Assembly (NCBI RefSeq): GCF_001854185.1
Contig: NZ_CP017603.1
Coordinates: forward strand, 4,030,001-4,094,000
Direction: 5' to 3'
DNA: 64,000 nucleotides
DNA from: Clostridium formicaceticum
Lineage (GTDB): Bacteria > Bacillota > Clostridia > Peptostreptococcales > Natronincolaceae
Under the pieces are notes generated by a model that ran no database searches, was not told where the DNA came from, and saw only the letters and a program-made list of their open reading frames with translations. Made by a program: the position numbers and the translations under genes. Shown here one piece after another: positions 26,613 to 33,397 of the stretch. Position 1 is the first letter of the stretch; the number at the start of each line of letters is the position of its first letter.

Positions 26613-27365
26613 ATGTCTACATCAATATTGTTAATTGCATTTGCAGCAGGTTTAGTATCTTTTCTTTCACCTTGTATAATCCCGATGATCACAGTATATT
26701 TTAGTCTTATTACCGGTATGTCCATGGAGGAACTTACAAAAATAAAGAAAAAAACAAGTACACATATTCATATTATGATAAATACCCTATTGTTTATTGC
26801 AGCCTTTACCATTGTGTTTACTATTGCTGGTGGTACAGCAGGGCGAGCTGCAAAGTTCCTAAGTAATAACATTCGTATCTTTAATGCAATTGGTGGTACG
26901 ATGGTTATTATTCTAGCTCTGAAGTTGCTAGGATTTTTTAAAGCCATATCGCTAAAAAGTAATAAATTAGAAAAATTATTTAATACGGATAAAATTAATA
27001 CACCATTTAGATATCTTACTACTTTTTTCGTAGGGATATTTTTTGCTATTGCTTGCTCCCATTGTATAGGCCCTATTTTATACTCAATGTTAATATTTGC
27101 TGGAAGTACAGGCTCAGCATATAATGGCATGCTTGTTATGTTTTCATTTTCGATGGGATTAGCAGTGCCCTATTTATTAGTGGGATTAACACTAAGACGA
27201 TCAATAGGTATTTTGCAAAGGATATCTAAGTATCAAAAGTATATATCTTATAGTGTCGGTGCTATATTATTATTCTTTGGGATATTAATGATTTTTAATA
27301 AATTTACCCTACTAGTAGGATTTTTGTCTAGAATCATTCCAATAAAAATTCCATTTGGAATGTAG
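26613..27365 (+). CDS. ccdA: CcdA/DsbD-type thiol-disulfide transmembrane protein
   Basis: A 250-residue protein with six to seven TM helices. The two conserved membrane cysteines sit in LSPCIIPM (TM1) and CSHCIGP (TM4), as in CcdA, which carries reducing power across the membrane for cytochrome c maturation or disulfide reduction. It is 50 nt before the paralogous exported-protein gene at 27416. A CsoR-like site about 170 nt upstream suggests copper-linked expression. Confidence 0.85.
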   Translation: MSTSILLIAFAAGLVSFLSPCIIPMITVYFSLITGMSMEELTKIKKKTSTHIHIMINTLLFIAAFTIVFTIAGGTAGRAAKFLSNNIRIFNAIGGTMVIILALKLLGFFKAISLKSNKLEKLFNTDKINTPFRYLTTFFVGIFFAIACSHCIGPILYSMLIFAGSTGSAYNGMLVMFSFSMGLAVPYLLVGLTLRRSIGILQRISKYQKYISYSVGAILLFFGILMIFNKFTLLVGFLSRIIPIKIPFGM

Positions 27366-27415
27366 AAAAAAAAAATAGTGAAGATAACATTAAGTTGAAA
27401 TAGGGAGGAAAAACA

Positions 27416-27979
27416 GTGAGTAAGAAAAAAACTAATATTTTACCAATTTTAGCAGTTATTATTGCAGGTATAGTTATGTTAACTATATTTTTGCCTGCTA
27501 TTTTTGAAATACCAGGTAGAAATAATAATGATACATCGTTACTATCACAGGAGAAGCAAGCTACTGAAACAAAAGAAAACGCAACAAAAAATGTAGCTAA
27601 ATATTATACCAGTAGTATAGGAGGTAATATCGAAATAGGAGTAATTTTTAAAAATCCCCTTATGGACAACAATGATGACTTGGTATTTGATGTTGTTTTA
27701 AACACGCATTCAGTAGATTTAACAAAGTATAAGGAATTAAGTAATTTTTTAGAACTAAAAACAGAAGATAATATGATAATCAGAGATGGCTTTATCTGGG
27801 AAGCAGACAATGAGGATAGTCATCACATGAGTGGCGTCTTAAAAATAAAGAATAGCTATGATGGTAAACCAATATATACGGAGAATACAAATTATCTGAA
27901 TTTAATTTTTAAAAATATAGGGGATATTACGGAAAGAGAACATATATATAAAGATGACACAGTGAACTCCCCCAGCTAA
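27416..27979 (+). CDS. Exported protein with NTHSVDL and HHxxG motifs, copy 1
   Basis: A 187-residue protein with an N-terminal anchor (residues 9-29) and a Lys/Glu/Thr linker. The extracytoplasmic domain is clearly paralogous to 44805-45359: both contain NTHSVDL, an FxNPxxDxxD turn and SHHMSG/GHHVLG followed by LKI. There are no cysteines, but the conserved His residues could bind metal. It starts with GTG 27416 after GGGAGG and follows ccdA. The last residues (VNSPS) are encoded by an IS605-like palindrome, so the native C-terminus has been replaced. Family unknown to me. Confidence 0.7.
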   Translation: MSKKKTNILPILAVIIAGIVMLTIFLPAIFEIPGRNNNDTSLLSQEKQATETKENATKNVAKYYTSSIGGNIEIGVIFKNPLMDNNDDLVFDVVLNTHSVDLTKYKELSNFLELKTEDNMIIRDGFIWEADNEDSHHMSGVLKIKNSYDGKPIYTENTNYLNLIFKNIGDITEREHIYKDDTVNSPS

Positions 27980-28027
27980 AGCTGAACATCGGGGAATCAG
28001 ATGAAGACTCTACTCCACCTGATTCAA
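27964..28027. repeat. IS200/IS605-like double hairpin
   Basis: CCCC-CAGCTAAAGCTG-AACATC-GGGG is followed by GAATCAG...CTGATTC. The core matches the palindrome at 8469-8506. It overlaps and supplies the end of the preceding gene. Confidence 0.5.
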
Positions 28028-28056
28028 AGCCCACTTATAGAATGAGAAATATAAAA

Positions 28057-28106
28057 AATATAGCGTTTAAGAACTAATCCGTTTCTTAGACGCTATATCT
28101 CTTTTT
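28057..28106 (+). terminator. Terminator after 27416 gene
   Basis: ATATAGCGTTTAAGAA pairs with TTCTTAGACGCTATAT (one mismatch) followed by CTCTTTTT. Confidence 0.85.
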
Positions 28107-28177
28107 GGGGGGATGTTATGAACAGCTTACTTGTCATATATGGAATTATCCTGTACTTCGTCATACCTGATATTCGA

Positions 28178-28336
28178 CTAATACGATTTATTTTCTTTGC
28201 CGGATGTTTGAACTTGTTTTAACCGTTCCAGTAAATAAACAACTGTCCAAATTAGAAAGATTATAGGTATAGCCATTACCACAATAAGCATAAAACTCTC
28301 CACAACCCCCCATATATCAATCCGATAATCAAACAT
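28178..28336 (-). CDS. Small single-TM protein of the two-component operon
   Basis: A 52-residue protein with one TM helix (FMLIVVMAIPIIFLIWTVVYLL) and a short positive/polar tail (ERLKQVQTSGKENKSY, probably cytoplasmic). Ribosome site TGGAGG lies 8 nt before ATG 28336. It follows the sensor kinase by 75 nt in the same direction, so it is probably the third gene of that operon and may tune the kinase, as other small membrane proteins do. No family recognised. Confidence 0.65.
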   Translation of the reverse strand: MFDYRIDIWGVVESFMLIVVMAIPIIFLIWTVVYLLERLKQVQTSGKENKSY

Positions 28337-28411
28337 TTGTTTACCTCCATGGATAATTTGTTGTATCTTCTTCAGTTTAGTTTACCACAGAGTTTTCACA
28401 AAGCTGACTAT

Positions 28412-29887
28412 TTAGTTTAAACTTTTTGTAACATTATTCTTTTTGTAGGAGAGAACAATAGTAAATGTTGTGCCTTCGCTAAGTTTACTCTGTACTTCGA
28501 TACATCCACCGTGGGTCTCTATAATTTTCTTAGTAATAGCTAAACCTAAACCAGTTCCTCCTGCAACTCGTATCCGCGATTTATCAACTTTATAAAATCT
28601 TTCCCAAATCATTGGCAAATCATCAGAAGGAATCCCTTCGCCTGTATCTCTTACTTCAATTTGGACACTGTTTACTTTTGCAGAAATAGTTACATACACT
28701 TGACCTCCTTGAAGAGTATGACGCAGGGCATTGTCAATTAGATTTATAAATACCTGCTTTATTCTGTCCTTATTACAAAACACTGGTTGAATTCGTTTAT
28801 CAATTGTAAACAATAAATCAATGCCTTTTTTTTCAGAAAAAGTATAAAATTCACTTCGTACGGATTCCACAATTTCTTTTAAGTCTACATATTCTTTCTG
28901 GAAGTCATCACAGCCCTCTTCCATTTTCTTGAGGTCTAATACTTCTATTACTAAGCGTTTTAACCGTTCCACCTCTTCGGAGATATTATTCAAATATTGC
29001 TCTTTTTCATCTTCGTCTACTGCAAGATTATCCTGCAATGCTTCTGTAAATGCCTGTATAATACTTAGGGGCGTCTTCATTTCGTGGGATAGATTGGATA
29101 CAAATTCCCGTCGTGTACTATCTAGTCTTTCCAGTTGAGCCACCTTTTCTTGAAGTTGAGTGGAAAGATTATTCAAGGAAGTGGCCAATAAACCGACCTC
29201 ATCGTTGGAACTACTATCAACTCTACGGGAAAAATCACCACTTGCCATAGACAAGGCGATTTTACTCATATTAAGCAAAGGTTTGGATACCTTTTTGGAA
29301 AATATTAAACTTAAGATAGTGGCAATAATTATACCGCCAACACCTGTATAGATTGTAATTATTTTAAAAATAGCCCATTCCTCAGCTAACGGCTTTAGGG
29401 GAGCATGAATAATCACTGCTCTTATAGTGCTATTAGGATCCTCTAACGGAATAGCTGCTGAGAGAACATCCATTTTCAGATATTCGTTACTGCCTTGATG
29501 GATAACGGTTTCTCCATTTAATAGTTTTTCTACATCACTTTTCGTTAACGGCCCATGTATAGAATCATCAGTATCAATGAGCAAATCACGGATATTTTGA
29601 CCCAAACCATGAGATGATTGTATAATGTTGTTTTTGTCCACAATCATCACATTAACATCCATCATTTTAGAAATAGCATCTATTTTCATTTCCATAACTT
29701 CTCTGTCTTCTTCTGTATAAATTAGCTCCAAGATCTTTTTACCAAGGGAAGATAACTGTTTAGCTTGTTGCTGATAATAAATATTCTCCATAAAATTCGT
29801 TTGGATTGAACTGGATATCCCAATCACCAGTAGGATTAAAAGGGTTAGAATTATCCAGAGTTTTGTCACAATACTATTAAACTTCAT
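28412..29887 (-). CDS. Membrane sensor histidine kinase
   Basis: A 491-residue kinase. It has TM1 near residues 9-30, an extracytoplasmic sensor of about 145 residues (single-Cache/PAS-like), TM2 near 175-197, HAMP, HisKA with FVSNLSHEMKTPLS, and HATPase_c (DNALRHT, DTGEGI, GGTGLGLAITKK). ATG 29887 follows GAGGGGTG. It pairs with the regulator at 29980, 92 nt upstream. A CsoR-like site precedes the operon, hinting at metal or envelope stress, but the ligand is unknown. Confidence 0.92.
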   Translation of the reverse strand: MKFNSIVTKLWIILTLLILLVIGISSSIQTNFMENIYYQQQAKQLSSLGKKILELIYTEEDREVMEMKIDAISKMMDVNVMIVDKNNIIQSSHGLGQNIRDLLIDTDDSIHGPLTKSDVEKLLNGETVIHQGSNEYLKMDVLSAAIPLEDPNSTIRAVIIHAPLKPLAEEWAIFKIITIYTGVGGIIIATILSLIFSKKVSKPLLNMSKIALSMASGDFSRRVDSSSNDEVGLLATSLNNLSTQLQEKVAQLERLDSTRREFVSNLSHEMKTPLSIIQAFTEALQDNLAVDEDEKEQYLNNISEEVERLKRLVIEVLDLKKMEEGCDDFQKEYVDLKEIVESVRSEFYTFSEKKGIDLLFTIDKRIQPVFCNKDRIKQVFINLIDNALRHTLQGGQVYVTISAKVNSVQIEVRDTGEGIPSDDLPMIWERFYKVDKSRIRVAGGTGLGLAITKKIIETHGGCIEVQSKLSEGTTFTIVLSYKKNNVTKSLN

Positions 29888-29979
29888 ATTGACACCCCTC
29901 GCATATTTGAGCCTCTTAAAGCTGTGATGTAATACCAAGCATCTGTAATTACATAATAAACAAAGTTCTCATTTTGGAA

Positions 29980-30669
29980 TCATTTATTTATTTCAAATTT
30001 GTAGCCAATTCCCCATACTGTACTAATAAACGAAGTTTCATTAGGCACTTTTAGTTTGTCTCTCAATCGGTTAATATGGGTATCTACACATCTTGAATCC
30101 CCATAATAATCAATACCCCATACTTTCTCTAGTAATTGTTCTCGACTGAAGACCTGACCAGGAGAACGAGCCAAAAGGGAAAATAGCTCAAATTCCTTCA
30201 ATGTTAAAGTAATTTGCTGTTCCATAATAAAAACCTCGCGGGTTAACAAATTTATTTTCAACTCTGGATATTTTAGTATGTTTTCCTCGGTAGATGTTTT
30301 TGTTCCCATTCTACGATATACGGCTTTTATTCTGGCTATTAATTCTCTAGGACTAAAGGGTTTGCCCATGTAATCATCCGCCCCCAACTCTAAACCAAGA
30401 ATCCGATCAACCTCTTCGTTTTTCGCCGTCAACATAATAATGGGCACCATGGAGGTTTTTCTGATTTCCTGGCACACTTGAACACCATCCATTTTAGGCA
30501 TCATAATATCCAGTATAATAATATCCCAGGGTTCTGCATTAAATTTAGCAAAGGCTTCCGCCCCATCCTTTGCTTCTCCTACTTCATATCCTTCCTTTTT
30601 TAAATATAAACCAATGGCCTGACGAATTTTACTTTCATCGTCGGCTACTAAGACCCTTAAATTATTCAT
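29980..30669 (-). CDS. OmpR-family response regulator
   Basis: A 229-residue regulator: receiver domain (VLVADDESKI, IIILDIMMPKMDG, MLTAKN, MGKPF) and a winged-helix output domain (LTLKEFELFSLLARSPG, THINRLRDKLK, WGIGYKFE). ATG 30669 is preceded by AAGGAG at 8 nt. It is first in a regulator-kinase-small-protein operon. A CsoR-like palindrome lies 72 nt upstream of the start. Confidence 0.92.
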   Translation of the reverse strand: MNNLRVLVADDESKIRQAIGLYLKKEGYEVGEAKDGAEAFAKFNAEPWDIIILDIMMPKMDGVQVCQEIRKTSMVPIIMLTAKNEEVDRILGLELGADDYMGKPFSPRELIARIKAVYRRMGTKTSTEENILKYPELKINLLTREVFIMEQQITLTLKEFELFSLLARSPGQVFSREQLLEKVWGIDYYGDSRCVDTHINRLRDKLKVPNETSFISTVWGIGYKFEINK

Positions 30670-30740
30670 TTTCTGCACTCCTTTTTATATAATAAAGCAA
30701 TTCTAATTAACATCTAACTATGTTATATAGCTATATTATA

Positions 30741-30757
30741 ATACCCATATGGGGTAT
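30741..30757. promoter_or_regulatory. CsoR-like operator upstream of the TCS
   Basis: ATACCC-ATATG-GGGTAT: 6-bp arms and a 5-nt spacer, the same arrangement as at 26422 and 43602. Confidence 0.65.
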
Positions 30758-30837
30758 AGTAAAGCATCAAAGTATAAAATATTTATGCATATTTATGTCC
30801 AACTTCCCAAGTTTTCACAGTGGGAATCAAAAACAAG

Positions 30838-30864
30838 AAAAAGCCGGAAACTCACCGGCTTTTT
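30838..30864 (-). terminator. Terminator of the Met-rich repeat gene
   Basis: AAAAGCCGG and CCGGCTTTT form a perfect 9-bp stem with a 7-nt loop and flanking T run, 10 nt past the stop at 30875. Confidence 0.85.
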
Positions 30865-30874
30865 TGCTGCAAAT

Positions 30875-31571
30875 TTACATATTGTTCATTTTGCCACCCA
30901 TTTTATTACCTTTACTCATTGGAGAAGCCATTCCATTACCTGACATTCTACCTTGATTCATAGGCATCATCATCATAGATTCTTCCATTTGCATCTTCAT
31001 TTCCTTCATATGCTCTTCCATTTGCATTTCCATCATAGACTTTTTCATTCCCATCTTCATCATAGGCTTTTCCATTCTCATTCCCATCTTCATCGTAGGC
31101 TTTTCCATTTCCATCTCCATCATAGGATCTTCCATTTCCATCTCCATCATAGGATCTTCCATTTCCATCTCCATCATAGGATCTTCCATTTCCATCTCCA
31201 TCATAGGATCTTCCATTTCCATCTCCATCATAGGATCTTCCATTTCCATCTCCATCATAGGATCTTCCATTTCCATCTCCATCATAGGATCTTCCATTTC
31301 CATCCATCTCCATCATAGGATCTTCCATTTCCATCTCCATCATAGGATCTTCCATTTCCATCTCCATCATAGGATCTTCCATTTCCATCTCCATCATAGG
31401 ATCTTCCACTTTCACCTCTATCATAGGCTCTTCCATTTCCATCTCCGTGTCATCGGGCATCTCTTCAGAGGCAAAAGATGCAATACTGCTACTAGACAGC
31501 AAAAGACCTGCGATTAAAAGTGTTGTTACTAATATTCTGCTTCTTTTTGTTTTTTTTCTTAAAATTTCCAT
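30875..31571 (-). CDS. Met-rich 9-residue-repeat exported protein, frameshifted
   Basis: A signal peptide (residues 1-35, SRILVTTLLIAGLLLSSSSI) is followed by tandem MEMEDPMME repeats, then a C-terminal part (MEMQMEEHMKEMKMQMEES, GRMSGNGMASPMSKGN). The 27-nt unit recurs about ten times. One unit (about 31294-31312) has 4 extra nt (a CCAT duplication), so the Met frame stops being read. The shifted frame stays open to 30948 as DGNGRSYDG repeats, giving a Gly/Asp-rich end instead. Without the insertion the product would be about 230 residues. Met-rich repeats suggest Cu/Ag binding. It may be phase-variable, a broken gene, or a sequencing error. ATG 31571 follows AAAGGA. Confidence 0.7.
31099..31430 (-). 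repeat. 27-nt coding tandem repeat
   Basis: Core unit GGATCTTCCATTTCCATC plus TCCATCATA, nine perfect copies, one with 4 extra nt, and degenerate copies at both edges. No spacers, so not CRISPR. Confidence 0.9.
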
Positions 31572-31705
31572 GTTATCATCCTTTCTCATAATAAATTTTT
31601 CTTTGTTACCAAGGAAATGACTTTGTTACCCTTTACCTTGTCCTAAATTTTATCATCACCTCCCTTAATAATCTCAATTAAAACAAACTGTACCATAACC
31701 GCTAT

Positions 31706-32524
31706 TTAGTTAATTAAAGGATTTATAGAGTCTTCTCTATAGTAATCCTTTGATATTGCCAGTAAATCCAGGTACAAGGTGTTCAAGTCCGCCAGCTGCA
31801 GATCACTTTCTTGTAATACCTCTCTATCAAACATTTTGATGTAACTACAGCATTCTTTGCAGATAAAAACTTTTTCTCCTTCAATACCCTCTGGTATCAA
31901 AAATCCCAGGTTTGAATGATCTAAAGTCTCACAGGTACTACATTTTAGGTAAGGATATACCCACTCTGTATAACAACCAATGCAAACCAGAGTTCGACAA
32001 TCATTTTCTAAAACTGAAAAAGCTGCTTTCCTACCGCATATAGGGCAAAAACTCTCCTTCCACTCATGGTGGTGGTGCCCTCCAGCCTTATTTGACATAA
32101 CTCGCAGGTAGGGTCGTACTGCCAGTTCACCAAAATAACTTATACTTTCAGGACTTGAAATACCATTTTTAGAGATAATTTCCTGGTAGTCTCCCTGCAG
32201 GGCTGCATGTAAATAAGCACCCATATCAACTTCTTTCGACCACGCCAATAAATCCTTAAGATTATCTGAGTTGTCAGTGAATTTAGATGCAGAATGAAGG
32301 ATCTCTTTAAAAACTTCACCAAAAACTTTTTCATCAGTATCAATAATTATTTTGTCAAGCAGTACAGACTTCCGTTCAAAATGTTTTTTATTTTTGTCCT
32401 GAGAAAGCAATTTTGTTTCAAATTTCTTATTGATAGAAAGTTGTGCCCAAGCCTGACTCTTAGCAATTTCTCTATAAAAGGCCACTAAATTATCAGGTGC
32501 CTGAAATTTAACTGTCATATTCAA
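31706..32524 (-). CDS. fdhE: Formate dehydrogenase accessory protein FdhE
   Basis: A 272-residue cytoplasmic protein with the rubredoxin-like cysteine pairs of FdhE (CPICGRKAAF, CIGCYTEW, CSTCETL, CKECCSY). FdhE is needed for maturation of exported formate dehydrogenases. The start taken is TTG 32524 with GGAGG 8 nt upstream (ATG 32518 is possible). It is the third gene of fdhA-fdhB-fdhE, 34 nt after fdhB. Confidence 0.9.
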   Translation of the reverse strand: MNMTVKFQAPDNLVAFYREIAKSQAWAQLSINKKFETKLLSQDKNKKHFERKSVLLDKIIIDTDEKVFGEVFKEILHSASKFTDNSDNLKDLLAWSKEVDMGAYLHAALQGDYQEIISKNGISSPESISYFGELAVRPYLRVMSNKAGGHHHHEWKESFCPICGRKAAFSVLENDCRTLVCIGCYTEWVYPYLKCSTCETLDHSNLGFLIPEGIEGEKVFICKECCSYIKMFDREVLQESDLQLADLNTLYLDLLAISKDYYREDSINPLIN

Positions 32525-32558
32525 TCATACCACCTCCACTTTGCATAATAGTTTAAAG

Positions 32559-33395
32559 CTATCTTCTCATTCCTGGTCCCATATTTCCCGGTCCCATCGT
32601 TTCCCGTCCCATCATTCCTGGGCCCGGCCCTGTTCCATTCATTACCGGTTTCGGATTTTGAGGAAGATCATATTTATCTGCACCTTCTGGAAGAACATAG
32701 ATTACGTTGTTAGGTCCAATATTAAGATCCTCACCTCCGTAAACATTAGCTGCAGGATATTTACCCTTAATTTCTGAAACTCGTTTCTTTGCCTTATCCA
32801 ATATTTCCTTTAGCGGTCCATAAGAAAGGGCGTTTGAGGGACAGGTCTTAACACATAAGGGGGTCAGACCATTTACTACCCGATCATAGCAATAGACACA
32901 CTGGCGTGGCTTATTTTTCAGCAAGGTATAGTCACGTTTAGGAATGTTATATTCACAAACCTTTATACAGGTACCACAGCCCATACATTTCTTATAATCT
33001 CTAATGATTGATCCAACCTGGGTATAGCTAAGGGCAAAATGGGGACATCTTTGTACGCAGATGGCTTCCCCACAATGCATACACTGGTGTTTACGGAAAA
33101 ACCATACAGGGTCTCCTGACGTCTTAGGCTCATAAAACTTGACAACTGTATAGGTTAATCCCAGTGTATCTTTGTGAGACTGATAACTGCCATTATATTT
33201 TTCTACTTGTGCAGGAAGTTGGTTCCAATTCTTGCAGGCAACCTGGCATCCCTTACAGCCTGTACACTTGGTAATATCAATTAGTTTAGCCATTGCTTTT
33301 GAAAAATCCTTAGGCTGCTTAACGCTTCCACTCCTCCATGGCACTACCGGTAATACCGGCGCCGTTTCGGTAGTTTGCTGTTCTGAATTACGCAT
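32559..33395 (-). CDS. fdhB: Formate dehydrogenase iron-sulfur subunit
   Basis: A 278-residue ferredoxin-type subunit with four [4Fe-4S] cysteine sets (CTGCKGCQVAC, CMHCGEAICVQRC, CMGCGTCIKVC, CVYCYDRV with CVKTC). It passes electrons from FdhA. There is no Tat signal and no C-terminal TM anchor, so it is probably exported with FdhA by hitch-hiking. The last about 30 residues are Met/Gly/Pro-rich (GPGPGMMGRETMGPGNMGPG), an unusual tail. It starts 2 nt after fdhA, with GGAGGG inside the end of fdhA. Confidence 0.92.
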   Translation of the reverse strand: MRNSEQQTTETAPVLPVVPWRSGSVKQPKDFSKAMAKLIDITKCTGCKGCQVACKNWNQLPAQVEKYNGSYQSHKDTLGLTYTVVKFYEPKTSGDPVWFFRKHQCMHCGEAICVQRCPHFALSYTQVGSIIRDYKKCMGCGTCIKVCEYNIPKRDYTLLKNKPRQCVYCYDRVVNGLTPLCVKTCPSNALSYGPLKEILDKAKKRVSEIKGKYPAANVYGGEDLNIGPNNVIYVLPEGADKYDLPQNPKPVMNGTGPGPGMMGRETMGPGNMGPGMRR

Positions 33396-33397
33396 TT

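Noticed and set aside
28120-28221. A 34-codon plus-strand ORF with a GGGGGG-type ribosome site
   Set aside because: It overlaps the better-supported minus-strand small TM gene (28178-28336), follows a terminator and has no recognisable content.
30953-31318. Long plus-strand His-rich reading frame
   Set aside because: It is the antisense of the Met-repeat; His comes from the complement of ATG codons, and there is no ribosome site.
31099-31430. Regular 27-nt repeats resembling a CRISPR array
   Set aside because: Units are contiguous without spacers and encode MEMEDPMME in frame.
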